Below, piece after piece: positions 22,219 to 31,241 of a stretch of DNA of 47,203 nucleotides. Source of the stretch: Cohnella xylanilytica (GTDB lineage Bacteria > Bacillota > Bacilli > Paenibacillales > Paenibacillaceae); contig NZ_JACJVR010000009.1 of assembly GCF_014212175.1 (NCBI RefSeq), positions 1 through 47,203 of the forward strand. Reading direction: 5' to 3'. A program made the position numbers and the translations under genes. Position 1 is the stretch's first letter; each line of letters opens with the position of its first letter. The notes under the pieces were generated by a model that was not told the DNA's origin, searched no databases, and saw nothing but the letters and a program-made list of their open reading frames with translations.

Positions 22219-24140
22219 GCGGAATCCCTGTCGGCCGGCCGGGCCCCCAGCCCCTTCTCCATCAGATCCCGCAGCAGCATATATTGGTCTCCGTTCGTCA
22301 GATGATCGCGGTTGGAGATCGTATCCAGAGCTTCGCCCGTGATCCAGCCGCGGGAGACGAGTTCCTCCAGCGCGTTCTCGTTCGTGATCCCGTCGTCGTC
22401 CAGCGCGGCCTTGGCGAGGATGAAGGCGGCGTCGCCGAGGGACAGCGGCATCTTGCGGGGATTCTTGTACGCGTTCAGCAGGCCCGTCAGATCGCCGCGG
22501 AATCGATCCGGCCGAAGGGTCATCATGGCGCGGACCATGTTGTGGAAGCGCTGAAGGTTCGAGCGGTCGTTCAGCTTCCAATCGTTCTCGAATCCCCCCG
22601 AGACGAACAGGGTGCCGGCGGCGAACAGCAGTCCCTTGTACTGCTTGTGCTTCATGTACTTGGGGGTCGGCACGATTCGGGGCTTCAGGTCCATGCCTTG
22701 CTTCGTCAGCGTGTCCTGCAGCTCGGCGATCCTCTCCCGGGAGCGAGACATTTCGGCGAAGCTAATTTGATGCTTGAGAGCGATCTTGACCGCGGCTCCG
22801 GCCGCTTGTCCCGTCGCCATGCCGAGCGGAACGACCCGGGCGCTTCCGTGCGGAATCGAGTCGAAGCTCGCGGAACGTCCGACGACGAGCAGGCCGTCCG
22901 TTCCGGCGGGAACGAGGCATCGGAACGGGACGCCGTATTGCTTCGGATGCATCAGGATCGTCCCGGCGCCTCCGGTGTTCGTGCTCTGAATGTCGACGGG
23001 GTAGGAGCCGTAGGCGATATCGTCCCAGTGGGTGCGATTCTCCACGACGTCCGCCGTCGTGAGCCGATACTCCCCGATCAGATGCCGGGATTCGCGGGTG
23101 TACAGCTCGTCGGCCGTTCCGGCGTATTCCAGGTCCTTCATCGCCGGGAACTTCTTCCGGAGGAATTCCGCGATGAGCGGGGCCTCCTTCTTGGCGTCTT
23201 CCAGCCCTCGTTCGACCGATCGGGGATCCAGAGGGTCGACTCCGAACAGCTGCATGGCGTTGATGAGGATGGTTCCGTCGTTTTGCCGGCCGATATTCAG
23301 CCCGCGCATCTTGATTCGATTGGGGTCGGTGGAGGGATAATCTTTCGCTTCGACGTATCCCCAGATGCCCAACTCGTCCGCCCCCATCCCCGAACGCTTC
23401 TTCATCTCGTTCCAGATCCGGTCGGTGACGCCGCTCATCCGGATCACCAGCGTCGACGCCATCAGGCTGCTCTTGTCGCCGACGTCTTCCCTTCCGACCG
23501 TGAAGTCCGCGCCGGCCATCGCGTAGATGTCCCCGTCCTGGGTGGCGTCGATGACGGCCGCGGCGGGAACGGTCATGGCGGCGCCGTCCGGTCCCGTCCA
23601 TTCCATCCCCGTCACCCGGATTCGGCCGTTCTGCTTCTTCGCGATCGGCTTCCAATTCTTGACGCCCATCCGCAGATCGATGTTCGGCTCGGCCTTCACC
23701 ATCTCGTAGAAGGCGTTGGCGCCGGTCACGAGATCGAACGAGGTCCCTTCCACCTTGTCGTACCATTCCTGGAACAAACCCTTGTTCAGAAAAGCTTTAG
23801 GATCGCCGGGCGCCCGGTTCAGATCGAGAGAATTCAGTCCGCCTTCCGTCAGCAGGCCGCCGAGCATGCGGCGGTCTCTGGCCTCGAGGAGCAGAACCCG
23901 CAGGCCGTTGCGCGCGGCGGAGACGGCGGCGGTGATCCCTTCGGGATCGGTGCCCGCGACGATGACGTCGTATTCCGGCTCGATCCGGCTCGCCGATTCG
24001 ACGGCGGCGAGCGGCTTGCGCGCGGGCGGGTCGACGGCCGGATCGGCCGGCGCCGCGAAGTCGCAGCCCGCGGCCAGCAGGGAGAATAGAAGAAGAAAGG
24101 CCATCCCAAGCGCGATTCCGCGCTTCGCGAGAACTGTCAT
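22215..24140 (-). CDS. FAD-dependent oxidoreductase, lipoprotein
   Basis: The 641-residue precursor starts with a lipoprotein signal (hydrophobic helix, then LLAAGC, lipidated Cys near residue 26). A FAD-binding segment follows, YDVIVAGTDPEGITAAVSAARNGLRVLLLEA, shown here as its start VIVAGTDPEG and end VLLLEA, about residues 57-87; the usual GxGxxG is degenerate. Further FAD-family motifs are AVIDATQDGDIYAMAG near 205 and RVVPLGMATGQAAGAAV near 465. It belongs to the FAD_oxidored group that acts on sugars or polyols outside the cell. The ATG at 24140 starts the signal peptide. Its stop codon overlaps the stop of the convergent kinase gene. Confidence 0.85.
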   Translation of the reverse strand: MTVLAKRGIALGMAFLLLFSLLAAGCDFAAPADPAVDPPARKPLAAVESASRIEPEYDVIVAGTDPEGITAAVSAARNGLRVLLLEARDRRMLGGLLTEGGLNSLDLNRAPGDPKAFLNKGLFQEWYDKVEGTSFDLVTGANAFYEMVKAEPNIDLRMGVKNWKPIAKKQNGRIRVTGMEWTGPDGAAMTVPAAAVIDATQDGDIYAMAGADFTVGREDVGDKSSLMASTLVIRMSGVTDRIWNEMKKRSGMGADELGIWGYVEAKDYPSTDPNRIKMRGLNIGRQNDGTILINAMQLFGVDPLDPRSVERGLEDAKKEAPLIAEFLRKKFPAMKDLEYAGTADELYTRESRHLIGEYRLTTADVVENRTHWDDIAYGSYPVDIQSTNTGGAGTILMHPKQYGVPFRCLVPAGTDGLLVVGRSASFDSIPHGSARVVPLGMATGQAAGAAVKIALKHQISFAEMSRSRERIAELQDTLTKQGMDLKPRIVPTPKYMKHKQYKGLLFAAGTLFVSGGFENDWKLNDRSNLQRFHNMVRAMMTLRPDRFRGDLTGLLNAYKNPRKMPLSLGDAAFILAKAALDDDGITNENALEELVSRGWITGEALDTISNRDHLTNGDQYMLLRDLMEKGLGARPADRDSA

Positions 24141-24316
24141 AGAGCTTACCCGTCCTTTGGAGAATGTGATGCGGGCATCGCGGAAAGATGCCCGGGTCGC
24201 GATCGACGAGGTCAAGTATAGAAGACAGTTCTTACCGCCTAGGCTGCCGACTTCTTCCCGAATTCTTATCATTCGCTTACGAATCGCATCGAATTGTCGG
24301 TATCGGACCTAAGAAG

Positions 24317-24342
24317 GCCCCGCTCGGCGCGCCGAGCGGGGC
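24317..24342 (-). terminator. Perfect 26-bp palindromic terminator
   Basis: GCCCCGCTCGGC, GC, GCCGAGCGGGGC form a perfect 12-bp stem followed on the minus strand by CTTCTT. It lies right after the stop of the binding-protein remnant and was probably the terminator of that lost gene. Confidence 0.7.
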
Positions 24343-24346
24343 AGGG

Positions 24347-24514
24347 TCACTTGGGGGAATGCTGACGGTACCACTCATTGGCTTCCCGCAGCACTCGATC
24401 GCCGCCGGCCGCCATAAACTCTTGGACGAATTCGTCGAAGAACTCCAAAGGCTGTTCGCCCGTGATGATGGAGGCTGGCAACGGCGCCAGGTCGGGGAGA
24501 GGCCCCGACCGCGG
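24347..24514 (-). pseudogene. Remnant of an ABC transporter sugar-binding protein (C-terminal end)
   Basis: The minus-strand frame from a stop at 24515-24517 to TGA 24347-24349 reads LPASIITGEQPLEFFDEFVQ, then EFMAAGGDRVLREANEW, which is the usual C-terminal end of Paenibacillus extracellular solute-binding proteins (ITGE, then GGD, then EVNEW). Only about 50 residues of a normal 500-560 remain. Upstream is a small hairpin, GGTCGGGG/CCCCGACC at 24490-24510, and then the unrelated protease promoter region. The intact terminator behind it supports deletion of the rest of the gene. Confidence 0.6.
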
Positions 24515-24609
24515 TCAAGGTTCGCGGACGGTCCTGGGCCTGTTCCGGCCCGTTCGCGGTTTTGGTATCCTTTTCCATATACAAGGGAATGGGAAAGGAT
24601 AGGTGCGCC

Positions 24610-25410
24610 ATGCTAACCGTTCGGAACCGCCAGCCCTCCTTGGGGCTCGTTCTTCTCGTCTACTACCTCATCGCCTCGGCCGGCGCGCTGCTGCTCGGCC
24701 TGATCCAGCCCGTCCTGGGCGTCCCCGAGGTCGTCCTTCAGCTGACCCAATTCGGCCCTGCGCTGGGCGTGGCGGCGATTCTGCTCCTCTGGCCGAGGGC
24801 GAGAAGGCCCGCTCTGACGGTCGATCTTCGGCTCTGGCCGTCGAAGCCGCGATGGTTCCTCGTCTCGGCCGTCCTGATCGCCGGCACGTTCCTGGCCGCT
24901 TGGCTCTGGTATGTCGTCACCGGCCATTCGGTCTCGTTCGCGTCGCCTACGTCCCTGTCCCATCCGTTCTGGCTCATCGCGGTCGCCCAACTCGTCGGGG
25001 CGGCGGGCGAAGAGATCGGCTGGCGCTGCTTCCTGCAGCCTACGCTGCAGAGCCGGATCGGCGTCTTCCCGGCTTCCGTCGTCGTCGGCCTGCTGTGGGG
25101 AATCTGGCATGTCGGCGTCTTCGCCGAGGGCTGGGCTTACGCGTCGCTGTTCCTCCTCTTCGCCGTCTCTCTCTCGGTCATTCTCGGCGAGCTTCTGCGC
25201 GATGCCAAGGGCGGAAGGCTTCCGCTGGCCGCCTTTTACCACGCGCTCGTCAACCTGGGCCTGCTCCTCTGGTTCAACGAGGAAGACGGCAGCCGGCTGG
25301 CGATGGGGTCGCTGGCCGCGGCCTGCGCGATCGGGGCGATCGTCGTTCTGGCGAACGGACTCGAGCGGCGCCACGGCAGACGCGGCTATACGCTTGCCGG
25401 AAGACGATAA
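24610..25410 (+). CDS. CPBP family intramembrane glutamic endopeptidase (Abi/CAAX protease-like)
   Basis: The 266-residue protein has about eight hydrophobic helices and the three CPBP motifs: GEEIGWR (EExxxR near residue 137), GIWHVGVF (near 165) and FYHALVN (near 214). These residues form the active site of Rce1/CAAX-type proteases. In Firmicutes such proteins are linked to bacteriocin immunity or peptide processing; no bacteriocin gene is visible here. The ATG at 24610 follows AAAGGATAGGTG. It is followed after 47 bp by the SGNH hydrolase gene, probably the same transcript. Confidence 0.9.
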   Translation: MLTVRNRQPSLGLVLLVYYLIASAGALLLGLIQPVLGVPEVVLQLTQFGPALGVAAILLLWPRARRPALTVDLRLWPSKPRWFLVSAVLIAGTFLAAWLWYVVTGHSVSFASPTSLSHPFWLIAVAQLVGAAGEEIGWRCFLQPTLQSRIGVFPASVVVGLLWGIWHVGVFAEGWAYASLFLLFAVSLSVILGELLRDAKGGRLPLAAFYHALVNLGLLLWFNEEDGSRLAMGSLAAACAIGAIVVLANGLERRHGRRGYTLAGRR

Positions 25411-25457
25411 TGAGATAGAATGGAGGTAATAGAAGCCGTAGAGAGGGGACGCGCGTC

Positions 25458-26102
25458 ATGACGGAAGCGCTCGACGAGAAGAAGGAGAAGGCGAAGAGGT
25501 ACCGAATCCTCAACGCGCTGGCCCGGAAGGGACAGACGGTATTCGTCGGGTCCTCGCTGATGGAGTTTTTCCCGATCAACGAACTGCAGCAGACGCTGGA
25601 CAACCGATATTGCATCTACAACCGCGGCGTGGCGGGCTACGTGACGGCGGAATTGCTGGAGACGATGGAGGAGTGCGTCTTCGAGCTGCAGCCCTCCAAG
25701 GTCTTCATCAACATCGGGACGAACGACATCAGCCTGCCCGATTACAAGCTGGAGCGCCTGATCGCCAACTACGGCGAGATTCTGTCCCGCATCGCCGCCA
25801 GGCTGCCGGATTGCCGCGTCTACGTCATGGCTTATTATCCCGTGAACGCCGTTGCGCGCTTCCCCGGCGTGTCCCGGGAGGCGATGGAAGAGGTGTTCCG
25901 GCATCGGACGAACGAGGCGATCCGGGAGGCGAACGAAGCGGTCGGGAAGCTGGCGGCCAGGCATGGCTATGCCTTCATCGACGTGAACGAGGGATTGACG
26001 GACGCGGACGGGAATTTGCGCGAAGAGTACGCCGTCGACGGCATCCACATGCACCCGAACGGCTATGCCGTCATCCTGAACAATATGCTCCCGTACCTCT
26101 AG
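25458..26102 (+). CDS. SGNH/GDSL hydrolase family protein
   Basis: The 214-residue protein shows all four SGNH blocks: S in VGSSLME (near residue 32), G in NRGVAG (near 56), N in IGTNDIS (near 90) and D/H in DGIHMHPNGY (near 197-200). It has no signal peptide, so it is a cytoplasmic esterase or acylhydrolase; many such enzymes deacetylate sugars or phospholipids. GGGGAC precedes the ATG. Its stop shares the bases CTAG with the stop of the convergent response regulator gene. Confidence 0.9.
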   Translation: MTEALDEKKEKAKRYRILNALARKGQTVFVGSSLMEFFPINELQQTLDNRYCIYNRGVAGYVTAELLETMEECVFELQPSKVFINIGTNDISLPDYKLERLIANYGEILSRIAARLPDCRVYVMAYYPVNAVARFPGVSREAMEEVFRHRTNEAIREANEAVGKLAARHGYAFIDVNEGLTDADGNLREEYAVDGIHMHPNGYAVILNNMLPYL

Positions 26103-26758
26103 CCCCTGTTCCCGCCTCCAAGACCCGCTTCCCTGGCCAGCAGAATGGCTTGGGCGCGGTCGACCACTTGCAGCTTGTTCAGAATGTTCGAGACGTGATT
26201 CCGGACCGTCTTCAAGCTGAGCTGCAGCGATTGGGCCAGCTCGGAGACGGTCTTGCCGTCGGCGAGCAGCTTCAGAATCTCGGTCTCCCTGGCGGTCAGC
26301 TCCGGGAAGAGCTCGGTCTGAGGCGGATGCTGGATCGTATCGAAGTAATACATCATTTTGCCGGCGATGCCGGGACTGAAGATGGCTTCCCCGTCCGCGA
26401 CCGCGACGAGAGCGCGAACGATCTCCCGGGGCTTGGCTCCCTTGAGCAGATAGCCGCGGGCGCCCGCCCGCATCGCCGAGAAGACGGAGTTGTCGTCGTC
26501 GAACATCGTCAGGATCAGAATCCGGATATGCGGGCTCGTCCGGACGATGTGCCGCGTCGCCTCGATACCGTTGACGCCGGGCATGCTGACGTCCATCAAG
26601 ATCAGATCCGGCTGCAGCGACTCGGCCAGGCGCATGGCTTCGTCCCCGGACTCCGCTTCCCCCACGATCTCCATCCCCTCGTGCCCCTGAAGGACGGCGA
26701 TGATCCCTTCCCGGAAGAGCGGGTGGTCGTCCGCGATCAAGATTCTCATTTTGTCCAT
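26099..26758 (-). CDS. NarL/LuxR family response regulator
   Basis: The 219-residue protein has a receiver domain (ADDHPLF, phospho-acceptor D57 in LILMDVSMPG, T in LTMFDDD, K in LLKGAKP) and a C-terminal LuxR-type helix-turn-helix with LTARETEILKLLADGKTVSE and LKTVRNHVSNILNKL. The ATG at 26758 follows AAGGAGG by nine bases. It lies 17 bp after the kinase gene in one operon. Regulators of this class often control competence, degradative enzymes or envelope stress; the target here is unknown. Confidence 0.93.
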   Translation of the reverse strand: MDKMRILIADDHPLFREGIIAVLQGHEGMEIVGEAESGDEAMRLAESLQPDLILMDVSMPGVNGIEATRHIVRTSPHIRILILTMFDDDNSVFSAMRAGARGYLLKGAKPREIVRALVAVADGEAIFSPGIAGKMMYYFDTIQHPPQTELFPELTARETEILKLLADGKTVSELAQSLQLSLKTVRNHVSNILNKLQVVDRAQAILLAREAGLGGGNRG

Positions 26759-26775
26759 GAATGAAATCCTCCTTA

Positions 26776-28836
26776 TTACGATACGGATTGCGAGAGCAAC
26801 GGGATCTCGATCTCGATCCGGGCGCCCGCCTCCGCCGATCGATGGATCGCGAACCGTCCGTTGAGCTCCTCGGCCCGCTCTCGCATGGAGCGGATGCCGA
26901 CTCCCTTCCGGGAAGCGTCGGACAAGCCGACCCCGTCGTCCTCGATCTCGATCCGCAGCGACTCGTCGACCGCGAGCCGGACATGGCACGCGGTGCCTCG
27001 CGAATGCTTCAGAGCGTTCGCGATCGCCTCCTGAACGATCCGGTAGACGGCAACCTCTACCGCCGCCATGAGCGGCGGGAGCGACTCGGGAGACTGCAGC
27101 ACGACGCGGAAGTTCGCTTGCTGCGATTGCGCGACCAGCTCCCGGACGGAGAAGAGCAGGCCGAACTCGTCGAGCGAAGGCGGCCTTAGCGCGTATACGA
27201 GCCTGCGAATGTCCGCGATCGCTCCGTCCAGCTGCTGCTGAACGTTCGCGAGCAGCGATTGGGCCATCTCCGGCCGGTCTTCGTACGCGTCGAGGGCGGT
27301 CGCCAGCTTCATGCTGATGCTGGCCAGATTGGAGCCGAGCCCGTCGTGCAGATCCCGCCGCAGCCGCCTCCTCTCCTCCTCCCTCGCGCTGACGAGCTGT
27401 TCCCTCGAACGCTGGAGCTCGCCGGACATGAGAGCCGTCCGGGTCGCGATCGCTACCTGCCGGATCAAGTCGTCGAGCAAGTAGCGCTTGCCGGGAGGAA
27501 TGATGTTGTGAATGGCGGAGGAGCCGAGAATCAATGTCCCCACTCGCTCCTCCTGAATCGTCAGCGGGAACTCCAGGCACCCGGGAACCGGCGATCCGTA
27601 GGAGGCGAGCAGGGCGGAGTCCGGACTCTCGCGATCGTTGCGAATCGCGGCGTACGGCAGCCTCAAGGCTTCGGCCAACGTCTTCAGGACAAGCGGAAGG
27701 ACGGTCTGATTGGAGACGACCGCTTCCAGCTGCTGGGTTAAGCTCGAGACCACCCGGTAGGGCTCCTCGCCCACGCCGTAGATCAGCCGGTTAACCGCCG
27801 CCTGAACCTTGTCCCGAAGCGGCTGCAGCGCGATCGCGATAATCCCGATGATCAGCAGAGAGATCAGCCAGTTGTCCGCGGTCTGCAGCATGGCGCCGAT
27901 CGTGCCGGTCGCGAGCGCGTAGACCGAGACGACCGTAAAGCTTAGAACCGCATATACGATCGACCGATTGAAGGCGGGGGCCATCGTGCGGATTCTCTGC
28001 TCGATGACGGTCAAGGCGACGGAGAAGGGGATCGACAGCAGGCCGATACTGATGATCCCCCACAGAACGATCTTGACGACCGGATGGTCTCCGACGGTGA
28101 CCATGAACGCGGAGCCCGCCATATACAGCGCGATGCTGCCGATGAACCACTTCGTCCGCTGGCGCTGCTCCGCCGAGAAGCTCCGCTTATAGCGATAGAT
28201 CTGGGAGTACGCGATCAGCGCGAAGAGGACGGAGCTCTGGACGACCCGCAGCTCGACGGGCCACGTCGACATATCGAGCGCGGTCCCGGGCGCGACGTAG
28301 GTGGCGAGAGCGAAGAACAATCCGTAGATCGCGAAGGGCTTCGTCCAGCGGGGAGCGAAGGTTCCGTCGGGATACAGGAAGAGCAGCAGATACGAGAGCC
28401 CGAACAGCATATCCTGCAGTTCCAGGAAGCGGACCGCCAGGGGCCAGGCCTCCAGGACGGTTCCGTCCGCCGTGAACGCGGAGCCCGTCGCCATCAGCAA
28501 GACGGAAGTCGCGTAACAGACGGGGTCATGAGAGCCGTACCGGTAGAGAATCCAGCTGACGGTGAAGAAGCTCGCGAACGACAAGGCGGAGAACCCGCCC
28601 ATCACTCCGCTGTAGAACGAGGCCGGAAGCCCGATCCGATTCAGCGAGGCCATCTGGCCGTTCGTCAAGTAGAAGATGCTCGAGCACCAGTTCTCTTCGG
28701 CGCAGGCGACTTGATGCTGGGAGTATCCTAGCCATAACGAGATGGCGAAAATCGCCAGCGAGAAGAGGGCGAACGACGGCCATATCGTATGCCGGACCAG
28801 CCGAATCGCCCAGGATTCTCCGAGTAATCTATTCAT
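26776..28836 (-). CDS. ComP-like polytopic sensor histidine kinase (HisKA_3 type)
   Basis: The 686-residue kinase has about eight to ten hydrophobic helices in its first 370 residues, a GAF-like domain (about 395-480), the H-box RRDLHDGLGSNLASISMKL (HisKA_3, near residue 500), and a HATPase with EAIANALKHS, DDGVGL and GIRSMRERAEEL. The order of many helices, GAF and HisKA_3 resembles ComP, the quorum-sensing kinase of Bacillus, although no ComX/ComQ genes lie nearby. The ATG at 28836 is chosen because the first helix begins soon after; the ribosome site is weak (AGGTATAGGG). It is expressed with the NarL-type regulator. Confidence 0.88.
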   Translation of the reverse strand: MNRLLGESWAIRLVRHTIWPSFALFSLAIFAISLWLGYSQHQVACAEENWCSSIFYLTNGQMASLNRIGLPASFYSGVMGGFSALSFASFFTVSWILYRYGSHDPVCYATSVLLMATGSAFTADGTVLEAWPLAVRFLELQDMLFGLSYLLLFLYPDGTFAPRWTKPFAIYGLFFALATYVAPGTALDMSTWPVELRVVQSSVLFALIAYSQIYRYKRSFSAEQRQRTKWFIGSIALYMAGSAFMVTVGDHPVVKIVLWGIISIGLLSIPFSVALTVIEQRIRTMAPAFNRSIVYAVLSFTVVSVYALATGTIGAMLQTADNWLISLLIIGIIAIALQPLRDKVQAAVNRLIYGVGEEPYRVVSSLTQQLEAVVSNQTVLPLVLKTLAEALRLPYAAIRNDRESPDSALLASYGSPVPGCLEFPLTIQEERVGTLILGSSAIHNIIPPGKRYLLDDLIRQVAIATRTALMSGELQRSREQLVSAREEERRRLRRDLHDGLGSNLASISMKLATALDAYEDRPEMAQSLLANVQQQLDGAIADIRRLVYALRPPSLDEFGLLFSVRELVAQSQQANFRVVLQSPESLPPLMAAVEVAVYRIVQEAIANALKHSRGTACHVRLAVDESLRIEIEDDGVGLSDASRKGVGIRSMRERAEELNGRFAIHRSAEAGARIEIEIPLLSQSVS

Positions 28837-29068
28837 CACGGGCCCTATACCTAACCTTTTCGCGCGAATAAGTCCTTTGATTCCACTATAACCGCCACAC
28901 CCGGAACGGGAAAGGGAGCAATTCCCGAACGGGCAGGGAACTATCTTCCCGGGCTGTACGGGAGCATGCATCATGACGGCGGGACATTCTCGTTGGTACA
29001 TTGTTCCTGCCGCCTTCGACCCGGAGGCCGGCGCGACAATGACGACGAGAGAAATCGGAGGATTGAAC

Positions 29069-29617
29069 ATGACGTTGGAAAGAGCGGTTAGATGGTTTGC
29101 GTTCGCGGCCATGATCGGAGGGATATGCCGGATAGGAATGACGCCTTCTGCCTTCATCTGGGGAGGAGACAGCGATCAAGAGCTGACCTGCGCGTTCGTC
29201 GCGAACATTCTTATGGCGTTCGGCACGTTCGGCCTCTATCTGGCGCAAGCGAAGGAAGCGGGGAAGTTCGGATTTATCGCGTTCGCCGTTATGGAGCTCG
29301 GGCTGATTCTGGTCACCTGCACGGTATGGTCGTCCATGCTGCGCGTATCCCCATGGGAATGGGGCATCGTGAAGAGCTTCGAGATCGGATCCGGGATGCT
29401 CGGGATGCTGCTCTTCCCGATCGCCAGCCTGAGAGCCCGCGTGCTGCCCAAGTGGGCTTGCTTCGCGATGCTCGCCATGCTGCTGGTGGGCCCGATCTTC
29501 GAGAAGTTCGTCGCTCTGGTATGGGGGGTCGCCTATATCGGCTTGGGTTATGCGGTCTGGTCCGGCAAAACGAAGGGCGCTTCCGCGGCCAATCTTAATC
29601 CGGGAGCAACTCTATAA
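29069..29617 (+). CDS. Six-helix membrane protein of unknown function
   Basis: The 182-residue product has six predicted transmembrane helices with short loops and no catalytic motif I can name. GGAGG lies seven bases before the ATG at 29069. It is divergent from the ComP-like kinase (231 bp away), so it might belong to that signalling unit, but this is positional inference. Its last 23 bp overlap the end of the convergent LysR gene. It resembles small hypothetical membrane proteins in related genera. Confidence 0.75.
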   Translation: MTLERAVRWFAFAAMIGGICRIGMTPSAFIWGGDSDQELTCAFVANILMAFGTFGLYLAQAKEAGKFGFIAFAVMELGLILVTCTVWSSMLRVSPWEWGIVKSFEIGSGMLGMLLFPIASLRARVLPKWACFAMLAMLLVGPIFEKFVALVWGVAYIGLGYAVWSGKTKGASAANLNPGATL

Positions 29618-30470
29618 AGTGCTGGGCCGCCTTGGATAGGCGATGATTCTTGAGGCCGATTAGCCCTGCGGAAGAGGCCATATCGGCCGGATGGGAGATG
29701 CGGCTGGCCCGGACGGCGCAGCCTTCGCGCCGGTCCAGCAGCGCAGCCGGAACGATCGACGCGCAGAAGCCGGACGAGACTAAGCTCAGCAGCAGCGAGA
29801 TGTCGGAGCATTCGCCGGCCAGGTTGGGGTGCAGACGAGACTGGGAGAACGCCTCCAGAATCGAAGCGTGCACGCCCAGCCCTTGCGTGCTTGGCAGCAG
29901 AAGGGGAAGGTCTGCGATGTCGGCCAGCGAGACCTCGGGGCCGAAGCTCTTGCCGTTTGCCGACGTGATCAGGTAGTAGGGCTCGGAATAATGGCGGAGA
30001 ACCGCAAGGTCGTCGCCCAGCTCGAGAGGCAGCCGGACGAAGGCCAGCTCGACGGCTCTGTCCCGGACTAACCGGCACAGATAGGAGGATTCGTTTTGTT
30101 GAATTTTGTAGGTCACCTTAGGGTAGAGCTCCCGGAACCGGCGGAGAACCTCGGGCAATCCCGCCGCCGAGAAGGTATTCACCCCGATCGCCAACCGCCC
30201 GTTCGCCCCGATTCCGACCTCCTTCACTTCCGTCTTCGCTTCTTCCATAAGTTCGACCATCTGCAGAGCATATGCGTATAACGTCTTGCCCGCTTCGGTA
30301 AGCTCCAGGACTTTGCCGCTTCTCTCCGCCAGCTCGGCGCCGAGCTCTTCTTCCATCGCCTTCAATTGCTGGCTTAAGGGCGGCTGCGAGAGATGCAGCC
30401 GCCTGGCCGCGGCCGAGATCGTCCGTTCCTCCGCGATCGCGATAAAATAGCGCAGCTGCCGGATGTCCAT
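29595..30470 (-). CDS. LysR family transcriptional regulator
   Basis: The 291-residue protein begins MDIRQLRYFIAIAEE, the canonical LysR N-terminus, with the winged helix-turn-helix in residues 1-60 (SAAARRLHLSQPPLSQQL) and a periplasmic-binding-like effector domain from about residue 90. The ATG at 30470 follows AAAGGAGG. It is divergent from a nucleoside deaminase gene with a perfect 12-bp palindrome in the space between, so the deaminase is its probable target, as is common for LysR regulators. Confidence 0.92.
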   Translation of the reverse strand: MDIRQLRYFIAIAEERTISAAARRLHLSQPPLSQQLKAMEEELGAELAERSGKVLELTEAGKTLYAYALQMVELMEEAKTEVKEVGIGANGRLAIGVNTFSAAGLPEVLRRFRELYPKVTYKIQQNESSYLCRLVRDRAVELAFVRLPLELGDDLAVLRHYSEPYYLITSANGKSFGPEVSLADIADLPLLLPSTQGLGVHASILEAFSQSRLHPNLAGECSDISLLLSLVSSGFCASIVPAALLDRREGCAVRASRISHPADMASSAGLIGLKNHRLSKAAQHFIELLPD

Positions 30471-30548
30471 GCTTGCAGCTCCCTCCTTTGGTATATGAAA
30501 AAGCTTACCGAAACCCGTTTTTTTATATATTTTTCGTCTATCTCCTCC

Positions 30549-30560
30549 CATGTTAACATG
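30549..30560. promoter_or_regulatory. Perfect palindrome between LysR and deaminase genes
   Basis: CATGTTAACATG is a perfect 12-bp palindrome 42 bp before the deaminase ATG. It is a candidate LysR-type regulator site in the shared divergent promoter region. Confidence 0.45.
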
Positions 30561-30602
30561 ATTGTATGGAAGGAAAAACAACGAACGGGGAGGAGAGCGA
30601 TC

Positions 30603-31082
30603 ATGATCAATGAAGTCGATCTGAAGCATCTGAGGCGCTGCGTGGAGCTTGCGAGAGCCGCTTTGGAGGCGGGCGACGAGCCGTTCGGCTCGGTTCTCGT
30701 GTCGGCGGACGGAGAGGTGCTCGCCGAGGACCATAACCATGTCGCCGGCGGGGACCATACCCGGCACCCGGAATTCGCGCTCGCGCGCTGGGCCGCCGAG
30801 AGGATGACGCCGGAGGAACGAGCCAAGGGGACGGTCTATACGTCGGGGGAGCATTGCCCGATGTGCGCGGCCGCCCACGGCTGGGTGGGGCTGGGCCGGA
30901 TCGTGTATGCGAGCTCGTCGGCGCAGCTGACGGAGTGGCTGAACGAGATGGGAGTCGCCCCGGGACGGGTACGGCCGCTTCCGATCCAGGAAGTCATTCG
31001 CGACACGCCGGTCGACGGGCCTGTTCCGGAGCTCGCCGGGGAGGTTCGGGAGCTGCATCGCCGGCTGCATTCGAGAGGATAA
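30603..31082 (+). CDS. Nucleoside deaminase (cytidine/deoxycytidylate deaminase family)
   Basis: The 159-residue protein has the zinc motifs of the family: HPEF near residue 60 in place of the usual HAE, with the proton-shuttle Glu kept, and HCPMC near residues 82-86. A neighbouring AAAHGWVGLGRIVYAS block fits the guanine/tRNA adenine deaminase branch. It acts on a free base or nucleoside in the cytoplasm; which one cannot be told. GGGGAGGAGAG precedes the ATG at 30603. It is divergent from a LysR gene. Confidence 0.88.
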   Translation: MINEVDLKHLRRCVELARAALEAGDEPFGSVLVSADGEVLAEDHNHVAGGDHTRHPEFALARWAAERMTPEERAKGTVYTSGEHCPMCAAAHGWVGLGRIVYASSSAQLTEWLNEMGVAPGRVRPLPIQEVIRDTPVDGPVPELAGEVRELHRRLHSRG

Positions 31083-31094
31083 TCGGATATACGG

Positions 31095-31200
31095 GAACGA
31101 TCGGTAAAAATAATTCTTTACCGGTCGTTCTCAATATGCTACAATCAATCCAGAACGAAGGAGACGATGCTTCTGCGCGGCTATTGTAGAACGATCGTTC
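31095..31200 (+). promoter_or_regulatory. Promoter with two TetR-type operators before the STAS-like gene
   Basis: GAACGATCGGTAAA (31095-31108) and TTTACCGGTCGTTC (31117-31130) form a 14-bp inverted repeat with one mismatch. TTTACC (31117-31122) is also a -35 box, with TACAAT (31140-31145) as -10 after 17 bp. A second site, the perfect palindrome GAACGATCGTTC (31189-31200), follows in the leader, and both sites continue TCAAT. A third copy lies before the SDR gene. Confidence 0.7.
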
Positions 31201-31241
31201 TCAATGTGGTAGACGACAATGGACACAAGGAGTCGGTCGAC

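Noticed and set aside
22284..24089. A 601-codon frame antisense to the FAD oxidoreductase
   Set aside because: It lacks a start signal and any recognisable fold; the minus-strand gene is clearly the real one.
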